Positions 23,044 through 33,361 of a DNA stretch of 37,907 nt are shown here, one piece after another (the first letter of the stretch is position 1; every line of letters starts with the position of its first letter). The stretch comes from Punctularia strigosozonata HHB-11173 SS5 (Eukaryota > Basidiomycota > Agaricomycetes > Corticiales > Punctulariaceae). The notes beneath the pieces are model-generated. The model worked only from the letters and a program-made list of their open reading frames with translations, was not told the DNA's origin and ran no database searches. A program made the translations under genes and the position numbers. Where the stretch lies: the NCBI RefSeq assembly GCF_000264995.1, contig NW_006767434.1, forward strand, positions 828,269 through 866,175, written 5' to 3'.

Positions 23044-23472
23044 TCACGCTTTGTCTTTCCCCTTCCTCGCGACTGTTGCCTCCTTTTTCGAGGCTTGGGC
23101 GCTGTAAATGACACATATCAGCCGAATTGTGGGCTGAAAGAGGCTTTCGCCAACTCACGCTTCGTCCCCGACATTTTTCATGATGGTCAGCTTGCCCGAG
23201 GAGGCGGCGTTGACCATCTGCTGCTCGACCGACTTGTTGATCTTCGCGCTTAGTTGCTAAGATGATGCATCGTCATCAGTGCCCATTCTGCACAGACGCA
23301 AAGCATGGATGAGACGGACCTTGTGCATAGCGGCCTGCTTCACGAGCTGCGCCTTCTTGGGCGCGATCTGCCGTTTGCCCTTCTTCATGTTTGCAGCCGC
23401 CTTCGCCGCATGTCGTCCCGAGTTGGACCCAGACGCCTTCTGCGAGAGCCCCTTGGTCTTGCCTTGGACCAT
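23044..23472 (-). CDS. UPF0390 (DUF2462) small basic protein
   Basis: Exons 23472-23320, 23256-23159 and 23101-23044 give 102 residues. The sequence opens [20 protein letters not shown] and continues with [11 protein letters not shown], which is the hallmark of the UPF0390 family (human relative: the leydig cell tumour 10 kDa protein homologue). A middle segment [19 protein letters not shown] and a Lys-rich end complete the family pattern. The protein is extremely basic and probably nucleolar or RNA-associated, but no biochemical role is established that I know of. Its start lies 138 bp from that of the divergent NDUFA9-like gene, so both likely share a promoter. The exon boundaries are all GT-AG and in phase. 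Confidence 0.88.
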
Positions 23473-23610
23473 ATCAGCGTGAAGCGGATGTGCGGTTACA
23501 AAGTAAACCGAGGTCGAAGATTGGATGGCGGAGAGTGAGAAAGTCGCGTTCGGCCGTCCCCGGCTCACGTTGCCCGCTCGTCCTCGACAACGACAGTCTT
23601 TACTATTACC
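23473..23610. promoter_or_regulatory. Shared promoter of UPF0390 and NDUFA9-like genes
   Basis: 138 bp separate the two divergent start codons. No clear TATA box is seen. The pyrimidine-rich stretch before the NDUFA9 start is a likely transcription-start region. Confidence 0.45.
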
Positions 23611-25042
23611 ATGCTCGCGAGCTCTTCGGCCGGGCGCCTGCAGCGCACGGCGACGAGGCAACTCAAGGTACTATCCGACCTGTGATCGTGGCTCTCATAC
23701 TCGACTCACTGGGCAATCTTCGACTTCAGCGGGCCATCCATGACATTACGGTTTCCGGAGGACCCAAATCCAAGCCCATAATATCCTACGGTCCCCCAGG
23801 TCGAAGCGCGGTCTCCGGTCACGTCGCCACCGTCTTTGGCTGCACCGGTTTCCTTGGCCGCTACGTCGTAGCGAAGCTAGGTTCGTTCACAGTGTGTACA
23901 TGTTGCGCATGGGCGGTCTGGCTTACGGCCGTGACCGTTCTGCTCTGTAGCGAAGATTGGAACGCAAGTCATCGTTCCCTACCGAGATGAGGACGAGATT
24001 CGTGTGTTGAAGCCCATGGGTGACCTCGGCCAGATCGTACCCCTGGTACGTCCTAGCCCTGCTTGTCCGCTTACACCAGGGCCTCTCGTTGACTACCCCG
24101 CCTCGCTCAGGAATGGGACATCCGAAACATCGCCCAGATCGAGCAATGCCTTCGCCATTCGGACACGGTCTACAACCTCGTCGGGCGCGACTACCCCACG
24201 AAGAACTTTTCCTACACCGACGTGCACGTCACCGGCGCGTCGACCATCGCCAAGGTCGCGGCGGACAACGGCGTGTCGCGCTTCGTGCACGTCTCGCACC
24301 TCAACGCGGACCACGACTCGCCATCCGAGTTGTACCGCGCCAAGGCGGCGGGCGAGGAGGCGGTCACGGCCGCTTTCCCCGACGCGACGATCCTGCGGCC
24401 CTCAGCCATGTTCGGGCACGAGGACAAGCTCCTGAACAGCGTTTTCAGTGCGTTTCCTCGCTCCCCCTTCTCCATATCTATTCATCGAGAGCGCGTAATA
24501 CTCATTCACCGGAAACAGACTGGCCGATCTGGTTCAAGCTGAACGACATGCAGACCAAAGTCCGGCCCGTGCACGTCCTCGACGTCGCGCAAGCCGCCGC
24601 CAACCTTCTCTCGACCCCGGCGCACGCGGGCGCGCTCAACCTGCCCGGCCCGCGCACGGTCACGTACGAGTACCTGCTCGACCTCGTGAGCACCGTGACC
24701 TACCGCCCGCCGTCCAAGGCGCCGCACCTGCCCAAGTCGCTCGCCAAGCTCGTCACGGGCGCCGTCGAGCGCGCGGTGTGGTGGTCGACGACGAGCCCGG
24801 ACGAGATCGAGAGGAAGTATATCGACGACAAGGCCGTGCCGGGCGACTGGGACGTCGTCGGCGTCGAGCCCGACGATATCGAGCAGTTCGCCGTCGCGTA
24901 TCTGCGGGCGTATCGCGAGGCGTACGTGTTCTCGCGTTTCCCCCCCCCCTCTTTTTTTTTTTCTTCGGTCGGTGCTGACACGGATTTTGTACGCAGGGAA
25001 ACCTATTCGAGGCCGATGGTGCTTCCCCACTCGAGGATGTGA
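23611..25042 (+). CDS. NDUFA9-like 39/40-kDa subunit of mitochondrial complex I
   Basis: This accessory subunit of NADH:ubiquinone oxidoreductase (NDUFA9; NUO-40 in Neurospora) is a short-chain-dehydrogenase-like protein that binds a nucleotide at the matrix-side arm junction. Exons 23611-23667, 23730-23880, 23951-24045, 24111-24447, 24519-24921 and 24997-25042 give 362 residues. The start [17 protein letters not shown] is a mitochondrial presequence. The Rossmann loop is GCTGFLG (56-62). Family marks include [63 protein letters not shown] and [12 protein letters not shown]. The last intron (24922-24996) has a long C/T run and leaves a 46-nt last exon; other readings of that exon would alter only the final 15 residues. 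GC content is clearly higher than in the left half of the window. Confidence 0.92.
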
Positions 25043-26129
25043 ACCGGCGCCGTTTCTGTTTGTTGCGTGGGCAGATCGGATGTATCCTAGATTTGGCGCG
25101 TCGAATGCGAGAAAAACGATCAGATCGTCGGCGTTGCCCGACGCTGCGCGCTCCGTCGGACTCCGACCACGGAGATGAGAGTGCGCGGCTGGAGGGCGAT
25201 CAGGTGGCATGTGTTCCACGAAGGTTATCGACCTCTGCGCGTTACACGCACGATCGATACGCGATCTTCTCCTCGATTGGGCGGGCCCTGCGCCCGTTTG
25301 GTATCCGAGCTCGTGAAGCGACAACGTCCCTGAGCTCTCTAACGACAGGAAGTGAAGTGCCTCGTGCGTCGCTACGGCGTACGTTCCATATACGTTGCAC
25401 GCTTCATTTTGCCAGCCCTTCGTTTCTTTCATCGCGCAAAGTGGGTACTATGAAGGACGCTCGTAGAGTTTAATTGGAGCAGCGTCCGGGACGACGAAAC
25501 GCAAGGCACGGGATGTTTATCGCCTGATCAACGTCAACGGGAGTGGCGATAAAGAGGCTCTCGCAGAAGCGCGGGGTTATGACCGCGCGCGCGCCCAAAG
25601 AGATGATGGAACAATTAGCGCGAACCTGGGGATCTGCGCGGAGAACTAACACGCGCGCATACGTATGTATGTTGATGACGTTTCCGCGTTTCTCACTCCC
25701 GTCGGCGTTCTGTTCGCGTCCCTGGGCGTTTTGAGAGATCTTTGAGTGCGCGCATGGACGACTGCGGGTACACCATAAACGGGAGAAGGGACGAAACTAC
25801 GTATGCGAACGGCATCGGGAGGAGGCAATCTTAAAGGCATATGTGAGAGGGCGTTTCGGAGCGGGACGACGCGCCGGCGCGCCGTGGGTACCACGGCGAC
25901 TAAACACGGCGAGCGGCACGATCCGGACGTTACGAAACCCAATTTTTCGACGACCAAACGCAAAGGAGCGTGAGCGGCGATAATAGCGTATACGTGTCAT
26001 TAGCGTCCTCTGGGCATCAAAAAAAGGCCGCGCAGAGCGAAGGAAAGCATATAGGATACAATGCGAGGTCTAAATGCGAGTGGGTTGGGTGGTGGTGGTG
26101 ATGGTCATGCGAAGCGCTGTGTGAGCGTT
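25043..26129. other. Convergent intergenic region, GC-rich
   Basis: About 1.1 kb between the converging ends of the NDUFA9-like gene and TOM22. Open frames on both strands (for example 25646-25963 minus) have no recognisable domain and reflect the high GC content. A 12-bp palindrome CGCGCCGGCGCG lies near 25870. I see no gene. Confidence 0.45.
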
Positions 26130-26692
26130 TCAGAAGCCGGGCGGCACCAAGCCCTTTTGTTGGTTCTGGCCGGGTTGCTGGCCCGGCGCGGGCGGGTACG
26201 GCGAACCGGCGGGCATCATCTGGCAAAGAGAGAGAGAGCCAGAGTGAGCGAGACGTCGACGTGGCACGGAGGATTGGGACGTGCGGGATGGAAAGAGACG
26301 ACACGAACCTGCTGGGCGCCCTGCTGCTGCGCGAGCATCTCCTTCTCCTGGGCGGTGCGCATCGCCTCGTCCTCGAGGCTGAGGGCGAGCGGGAGGCCGA
26401 CGAGGAGGAGGGAGGTGGTGACGACCCAGACGACGTTGCCGACGAGCTTGGAGCCGGTGCGGAAGGCGGAGCCGGTGGCGGAGAGCTTGGAGGAGATGCT
26501 GTGGCGGGTGGCCGGGGGGACGATGTCGACGAGGGCGGCGAGGCGGTCGAGGAGGGACTCGTCGTCGGGGACGTCGGAGGCGGTGGAGGAGAGCGAGAGG
26601 GAGGAGGCGGTGCGGGAGGAGGCGGCGGAGGAGTAGGGGGAGCCGGGGGCGGCGGCGGCGTCCTTCTCGTCTACGATTTCGACCTTGACCAT
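26130..26692 (-). CDS. TOM22: Tom22, mitochondrial import receptor subunit
   Basis: Tom22 is the central receptor and organiser of the TOM translocase in the outer mitochondrial membrane. Exons 26692-26309 and 26219-26130 give 157 residues, a usual length. An acidic/Ser-rich cytosolic part leads to ESLLDRLAALVDIVPP (45-60), the amphipathic helix ATRHSISSKL, then a single membrane segment VVWVVTTSLLLVGLPLAL (about 87-104) and a short intermembrane-space tail rich in Gln and Pro (AQQQGAQQMMPAGSPYPPAP). The tail-anchored topology (N-terminus in the cytosol) is typical. It diverges from the Zn2Cys6 regulator, 238 bp away. Confidence 0.93.
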
Positions 26693-26786
26693 GGCGGGGG
26701 ACGGTGATGGGGGGGGGGTGGACGAGGGTGCGCTGGGCGTCGGGGGAGAATGGATGGCCACGTGGGGGCGGCTCCGGAGAAGCGGC

Positions 26787-26794
26787 TATTTATA
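26787..26794 (-). promoter_or_regulatory. TATA box for TOM22
   Basis: TATAAATA on the minus strand lies 95-102 bp upstream of the TOM22 ATG and fits the TATAWAWR consensus. Position and orientation suit TOM22 rather than the divergent regulator gene. Functional use is inferred. Confidence 0.45.
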
Positions 26795-26930
26795 CCGCGC
26801 GCCCTCTCACTGCTCGTCCATTCGCGGCCAAGTCCCAGATGGCATCCTCCCATGGGCAGCCAGGTGAGAACGCGGCCGTGACCGGGGGCGTCTGCTCATC
26901 CCCGCGCTGACTCTTTCCGCGTCCCCCGCC

Positions 26931-29900
26931 ATGCATCGCCCAGGCGTCGCCCTCCCGAACGCGATGGTCCAGAACCACATCCACGAGCTCGCTATCAAGT
27001 CCATGACGCCCCCGAGGAAGCAGAACACCGCCTGCGATGCCTGCAGGTCAGCCCCGCGATCGTCTCCCCGTCCCGAGCTCAGACGCCGTGCTCCAGATCC
27101 CGCAAGGTCAAGTGCAATCGCATCCCCGGACAGGACAAGGTCAGCGTCTCCGCCCCCCTCTCGCCCCCGCCCCCGTTGCTGATGCCCCCCTCGCAGTGCC
27201 AGGTAACAACGACCCTCCGCGCTCAGCAGTAGTACCATTGCCTTGACGTCGCCCGCCCGCAGCACTGCCTGTCCAAGAACTACCCCTGCACGTACGTCCT
27301 CCGCCCCTCCCCGTCTCGCACGCTCCCCGTCCAGACGCCCTCCGCCCGCAGACACTACGTCCAGCAGGCGACCAACGAGAAGAAGCGCAACGTCAACGCG
27401 TCCCGCCGGCCTCGGGCTCTGAGCACGAACACCTCAAAGTGCGTTCCCCCGCCCTATTCTCTGCCCCACCCCAGTCGTCTTCTATTAAACCATATCGGAT
27501 CCATCGGATATTAAACACCTCTTTCCCCAGCGGGTAGGCTCCTCTCCCCATCTCGCCGCTCCGGTCGCTCACGTCCCTCTCCCTTCTAGGTCCCCGCACG
27601 GCGCGCCGAGTCGGTTGTACGTATTCCCCCTCTTTATCGGCCCGTTCCCACCTGCCGCCGCCCGAACGCGCATCTCCCTGACGTATACCTCCCGTTCTGA
27701 TGCAGAACGCCCCCCGGTGGCGTGACCTCGCCTTCGCGACAGTAAGCCCCCCTTCTTCCTCCGGATTCGCGCTCGCCTCTTCGGGCCACGCGGTTTCCCA
27801 TCTCATCTAACCCCGCCCGCCCCAGCTCTCCGGACTACGTGTCCCCGGCGACGAGCTACCCGACCATCCAGACCGCGTTCCACGTCCCCGCGAGCTTCCA
27901 GCACGGTCTTGCCGGGCCGCCGATCACCCGGAAACGGGTAATGCAGAGGGCTAGACGGGGTCTCGCTTGCAGACGGAAAACACGCGTCAGCGCGCGCACG
28001 TCAAGCGGGGGGGGGGGGCGGCCTATTTGCTCACTTTGCCCGATCTGGAGGCGCGAAGAGGTACGCTAGAAGCTGGGGCGTCGTCGTGCGCAGCGCCAGC
28101 ACAACCCGTACGCGGAATGGGGCGACCTCGCGTCCAAGCTCGAGGACCTCTCGTACCGATCCGAGTGCGCTCTCTAATCGCCCTTTGTCCTCCTCCTCCG
28201 CCCGTTCTCTGAATCCCAAATCTGCCCCCTCCAGATTCGCCCTCGACCTCGTCGAAGTCTTCTTCCAGATCGTCCACACCCGCTTCCCGCTCCTCAACCC
28301 GGCCGAGTTCAAAAACCGGCTCGAGCTCCCGCACCCGCCGTCCTACCCGCCCTCGCCCTCCGTCTCCTCCGCCGCCTCCGCCTCCGCCTCGCCGCTCACC
28401 TACACCGCCTCCGCCCTCCCGAGCACCAACGGCTCCTTCACGCCGACCACCACCGCCAGCTCCACCCCGACCAGCTTGCGGATCGGCAGCCACGGCGGCG
28501 CAGGAGGACGCGGCGCCGCCCCGCTGCACCCCGCCATCGTCGCCACCGTCCTCGCGTGGGGCGCCAAGTTCTCGGAGCACCCGCTGCTCGTCGCAGACCG
28601 CACCCGGAACGGCGGACAGGGGCTGCTCGCCAAGGCGCTCATCGATCGCGCGCGGGAGGTCGCCGAGTCGCTGAAGGTCCACCGCATCGCGAACGTGGAC
28701 CACGTCCTCGCCGGCCTGCTCCTCGAACCTCTCCAAGCCCGTGAGTCCCCGTTCGTCGTCGTCGTCTTCTCGCCGAGATGACTAAAGAAAGATCATCCCA
28801 GAAAACCCGGAGGATCCGAGCGGTGCGTTGTTGTTTTTTTTTTTTTACCCCCGCGCGTTCCCGTAGCAGCCAAAACCCCCCTTCGATGTGTCCGTCGGCC
28901 CCGCGCGTCGCGGTCCCGAGAGGCGCACACAGGCTCATCCGGATCTCGTTGCTTCATACAGGCTTCCACACCTTCTGGCTTGCCGCGTCCATCCGGCACT
29001 TGTTCACGCTTCAGGTACGCGCTCGTCCGGCTTTCCTTATCCTCTCTCCCCCCCCTCCCCCTCGCATGTCTTTTTCCACGCTTCGGCGGCAATACGCGTG
29101 CACGCCCCGGTTTCGGTTTTCTCTTCGCGCCTTCGCCTCACCTCGGCTGCGCACACGGCCCCGGCCCCGCGCGCCGCGAGACGTTCCCGGCTGACGCCCG
29201 ACGATTTTGTATCGCAGATCAACCACAAGTCGGTCATGGGGCATATCCAAGATCCCGAAGCACGTGGGACGATGATCTTTGCGTGGTGGATGGCCTTGAT
29301 CGCCGACGCGTACGGGTCCGCGTACTACAGGCGAAAGCCGATGATGTGGGTCCCACCCCCCCCCTCCTTCACCCGTTCGTTATCCATCCACGGGGCGAGT
29401 AATGTTGACGAGGACTTGCGATGGCGCCAGCGACGACGACGACTACGATATCGACTTTTACACCACGGATCCTATCGTGACCGACGGCGACGCGCAGGCC
29501 AACTCGACGCGCGAGCAGCTGGAGTTCCTGGCAAGTCCGATTCCCCCCCCCCCCCCATTGGCACGCGCATAAACCCAGAGCCCGTGGCTGACGTTGTACG
29601 CCCTCTCCGTGTGCGCGCGCGCCGGCACAGGGCTACTACCGCGCCTCGCACGCGCTCTCGCGGACGGCGCGACAGATGTCTCGCCAGCTCTGGCGGCCCG
29701 CGTCGCAGTCGGAGGGCGTTCCGCTCGCCGTCGTGAAGCACCTCATGAGCCTCCTCGTCGACTGGCGCGAGCGCTATCTGCCCCAGGTCGGCGTCCCGAG
29801 CAACTTCGCGGCGGAGTGGGACTTTATCTCCGCCATCTCGGCTTGTGAGTTCCTCTCTCTCTCTCTCTCTCACACACACACTCTGTGTGTGTGTCCATTG

Positions 29901-30520
29901 CCGGTCGCTAAAGATAGGGATGTGGGTTTCTTTTGTTCTTTTTTTTCTCCCGCAGGCGCGAGTGACGCGACGTACCATGTGATGTGGATCATCCTGTTCA
30001 ACGCCGTCGACGACTACGGCGTGCGCGAGGTGAACGAGGTCGTCCGGTCCGGCGCGTCGCCTCGCCTGTCGCACAACCATCTCGAGGCGGAACAGGTCAA
30101 GCGCGAGATCATGAAGGAGACCTTGCACGGCGCGTTGCGCATCGCCGGACTGGTACGTCCCAACCCCCCCCCCCCCTTAACCTCGTTCCCGAACCTCATT
30201 TTATACCGTCGCTCAATCCGTGGGTCCAGGCCGGCGTCCTGGCGTCGAACGGCTACCTGCGCCTCGACCCGGCGGTGATGCACGTCAGCTGCATCCAGGC
30301 AGGCACGGTCCTCGCCCGGCTCGGCCGCCCGGAAGTGTCGAACTGCATCGCCGCGCTCGACCAGTACAGCTACGCGTACGAGGAGGCCGGCGAGCAGGGC
30401 TCCGAGATCAAGCGCGCGTACGCGAAAGCGCGGGCTGGCGAGTCGGAGCTCATGCATATGGCCTCCGTCGCGCCACGGTTGACGGTCATGGTGGAGCCTC
30501 ACGGCATGGATACAAGTTGA
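26931..30520 (+). CDS. Zn2Cys6 transcription factor, extremely intron-rich
   Basis: Exons 26931-27046, 27097-27139, 27197-27202, 27263-27291, 27352-27438, 27590-27616, 27706-27741, 27826-27937, 28094-28164, 28235-28740, 28802-28822, 28962-29014, 29218-29345, 29431-29530, 29631-29844, 29956-30152 and 30230-30520 give 678 residues. The zinc cluster has Cys 35, 38, 45, 54, 57 and 64 (CDACRSRKVKC, then CQHCLSKNYPC) in the C-x2-C-x6-C-x8-C-x2-C-x6-C pattern. From about 177 the fungal-TF middle homology region follows: FALDLVEVFFQIVHTRFPLL, GFHTFWLAASIRHLFTLQ, GTMIFAWWMALIADAYGSA. It should be a nuclear activator or repressor; its targets are unknown. One exon is only 6 nt and codes for Cys54 and Gln55. 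An optional 3-nt exon (27531-27533) is possible. The 29531 intron uses a GC donor. Confidence 0.85.
27197..27202 (+). other. 6-nt micro-exon inside the zinc cluster
   Basis: TGCCAG is flanked by CTCGCAG before and GTAACA after. It supplies Cys54, the fourth zinc ligand, and Gln55. Skipping it keeps the frame but removes a ligand. Confidence 0.7.
29851..29893. repeat. CT/CA/GT microsatellite forming a hairpin within an intron
   Basis: A CT run (29853-29870) is followed by CACACACACA (29871-29880), a 3-nt loop and TGTGTGTGTG (29884-29893), a perfect 10-bp stem just after the donor site of intron 29845-29955 of the Zn2Cys6 gene. Confidence 0.75.
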
Positions 30521-30665
30521 ACGGGGGCGGCGCTGCACATGCGTTTTTGTTTGGTTTACGGTACGGGGCTCGTGCACATGGCCTCCGTTATGCCCTGCCG
30601 ACCGGCATGGGTTATATGGCTTGGATACCAGTTGAACGCGGGCCCGCCGCACATCTTGTTTGGGT
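30447..30665. repeat. Diverged tandem duplication across the Zn2Cys6 stop codon
   Basis: The last ~75 bp of coding sequence plus the following ~40 bp (30447-~30556) recur at 30567-~30665. Shared blocks include ACATGGCCTCCGT/ATATGGCCTCCGT (offset 120), GGATACAAGTTGAACG/GGATACCAGTTGAACG (offset 115) and the TTGTTTGG tract. The second copy lies in the 3' flank and does not extend the protein. Confidence 0.65.
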
Positions 30666-30877
30666 TCTAATGTGCTTTTCCTATTCTGCATAGAACGGAC
30701 TAGGTAGGAAAACGAGCATCGCCGTGAGTCGTCGACTGTGTTGATTATACCTCTTTTGTATGTACAATCAGTAAAGCACTGTGCCCTGCTAAAGCCTTTC
30801 GATGCAATATATATATAACTTCGCGTAGAACGTATGCATATACAAAGAATGTACGCCAAAGTGCGACGAGATATCTA
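30521..30877. other. Convergent 3' intergenic region
   Basis: The left part is the duplicated gene end described separately. The right part is AT-richer, with TATATATATA near 30809, between the ends of the Zn2Cys6 gene and SAS10. No gene is seen. Confidence 0.5.
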
Positions 30878-33205
30878 TCATAGCCTCGTGCTCTTGACCA
30901 CCTTCGAGATACCCGTCTTCTCGCCTTCGTACCTGCCTCCCGTCGCCGCGAGACCTCCCTTGAACACCGCGCGCTGCGACGACACCTTCTTCTTCGCCTT
31001 CTCGAACCGCTGGCGCTTCTTGACGCGGGGATTGCGCACGCTCTTTGGCCGGGACGGCGTCAGACCCTTGTTCTTCAAGATCGCCCGGGTCAAAGACCGC
31101 GGTCCGGCGGCTTCGTCGCCACCCTCCAGCTCCGCGCGCTCCGCCAGGCGCGCCTGGTCGTACTCCGCCTTCTTCTTCTCCTTCTTTTCTTTGGACTTGC
31201 TCTTGACGAGGGAATAGTAACCTTCCGCGTCCTCCTCGCCTGAGAACCCGTCGTCATCGTCCGATCCAGCGTCTCGGGCGCGCTTCTTGCTCTGTTTCGG
31301 CTCCGGCTCCTCGTTATCGAGATCGTCTCCGCCCTGACCTCTGTCGCTCTTCTTGACCTTCGCCTGATCCCGCTTTCGAGGTTTATACGGCAGGTCATCG
31401 TCGCCGCCCATCGTCGCCGCCCGCGCGCCATCGCGCTTGGCAGCGGTGCTCGCGACCTTGGCCGTGTAGAATTGCAACGACTTTTTGCGCGCCTTCTTGT
31501 CCGCAAGGTCGGCGTTCTGAAGGGCAGATGCCTCGCCGTAGACATCCACCACGCCGCCGGCAGCTGCTGTAGTGGTGTTCGCTTTCGAGCCGGATGCCGA
31601 CACGAACTCGGGTTCTTCGAGGTCGAAGACGACTTTGGGTTCGGCGTTGGCCTTGCGTTTCTTCTTCGGGCGGCGCTCTTCTGTCTGTTCATCTGCGTGA
31701 ACAGGGCCAAGAGACGGTGTCGGATTGGTTTTGTCTTTAATCTTCTTCCCCTTGCGCTTCTTCTCCTCTACCGCAGCTGCAGGCGGGCTAGAACTGCCTT
31801 CCAGGGTTTCACCCGCTATCAACTGCTGCAGCTCCTTTGCGCTCATGTTATCCAGACTGCCCATATCCACGTTGTTGCTCCGTCCACCCGCGAATAGCTT
31901 CAGCATATCGAGCGCCTCGTCGTAGTCCACCGCCTCGTCATCCAACTCTTCTTCCCCGCTACCTTGCTCGCTGTCCTCGTCGCTGAGGTCAAAGTCGAGG
32001 TCCTCTAGCGTCGCAAGAGACTGCTTCAGCGTTAGAAGGCGCTGCATCACCGGATGTGCGCGGAGCTGTTCCGGTTTCTGGGTGTACTTGGGACTTGCAC
32101 GAAGGTGAAGGTAGAACGCGAGAGTCGTGGCGTACGTGAGGAGTGCCTCTGAAGGAGGAAAAAAAGTTGTATTAGCGCCAATGGCAGACCCTAGCACCCG
32201 AGCCTGTACACGCACGATAGTGTAAATGCACCATTCCGAGGCTGAGGGTATCAGGGGTCGTTGACCCTAACCTATCAAGATGGAAAATGAGATCACGTAC
32301 CCACCAGAACAGGAGAACAGGAGAACAACGTACTTCTCCAGCTTGGCCTGAGTTCTGACGATGCTGTGAGCAATGTCCTCCCAATCCCGAGCAAGTGCGA
32401 GAGTTTCCGGGCTGTTCTTCTCCAAAGCACGGAGGACGGACGATGGGTCTGATGACACCTGGGCGTCCACAGTCGCGTTGTGTACGTCATCAGCCAATGG
32501 ACTCCATAAAGTAATATGAGCACAACGACGCTAGTAACATCATGGCCAACGTACTCTTCATCTCCAGTTTTGTAGGCGCCACTCGCAGTAAGCTCCTGCG
32601 CATCCCCAAGGCCGAAGTCGTCATCCGCCAAGACCCTGCGTGCCTTGGCTTGAAGCCTCCGTGCTTCAGCTTCCTCCATCTCCAATGCCTCCTCATCGTC
32701 GCTCTCAAGTTCAGCGGCATTCGACGAGTAATAGGCAGATTTCTTCTTGCCCCAGGATTCTTCGTCCTCTTCCTCGTCCGTTTCATCGTCCTCTTCACTC
32801 AAAGTAGCAACACTCTTCTTCGTCGTCTTCGCCTTCTTTTTCGACTTAGATGGTACGACCAGGGTTTCGGCCTCGTCCTCGTCCTCGGCGCCTTCATCCT
32901 CCTCATCCTCGCCTTCGTTCTCTGAGCTAGAGTCTGGAATGCCTTCTAGAGCAAAGACCTCGTCCTCATCCCCGTCATCTTCATTGCCTGAGCCCTCCCC
33001 ATCTAATAGAATGCGGTCTCTGGAAGCATGAACTACTTCAGTTAGCTACTTCTCCACGGTGGTGAATAGGTAGCGCACAGTGATCCTCCTCGTCCATCGG
33101 TATGTCGTCCATCGTCTCCCAGCGCTGGATAGATGCATCCTTCTTGTTCACTGCTCTCGGGCCCTTGCGAGGCTTCGAGCTTTTCGACGTGTTACGGCGA
33201 GCCAT
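30878..33205 (-). CDS. SAS10: Sas10/Utp3, small-subunit processome component
   Basis: Sas10/Utp3 is a nucleolar U3 snoRNP-associated factor needed for 18S rRNA maturation, first found as a silencing modifier. Exons 33205-33079, 33032-32555, 32501-32305 and 32148-30878 give 690 residues. It opens MARRNTSKSSKPRKGPRAVN and soon shows FHASRDRILLDGEG, then long Asp/Glu/Ser tracts and KSAYYSSNAAELESDDEEAL. The Sas10/Utp3/C1D helical domain has ALLTYATTLAFYLHLRASPK and HPVMQRLLTLKQSLATLEDL. The C-terminal Sas10 motif is RAILKNKGLTPSRPK, then RNPRVKKRQRFEKA and GGRYEGEKTGISKVVKSTRL. I placed the first acceptor at 33033 because it restores the FHASRDR start of the conserved block; the 156-nt third intron is the least certain. 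Confidence 0.9.
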
Positions 33206-33361
33206 GGGTGAAGCAAGAGCTCGAGGTATAAGATTGGGCACAGCCACCACACACCCTCAGAGTAACGGTCGGGGATGGATGAAGAATTAAGTAGCGATGG
33301 ATGATACAAGACAACGACAGCAAGACATATACACGGAATGCAAATACAAGAACCATGAATA

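Noticed and set aside
24506-25432. 308-codon minus-strand frame antisense to the NDUFA9-like gene
   Set aside because: It is a GC-driven shadow: the plus strand carries well conserved complex I motifs, and the antisense product is Arg/Asp-rich without a domain.
28023-28736. 237-codon minus-strand frame antisense to the Zn2Cys6 gene
   Set aside because: Its Gly/Glu-rich product mirrors Pro/Ser codons of the sense strand, and the sense frame has the conserved fungal-TF domain.
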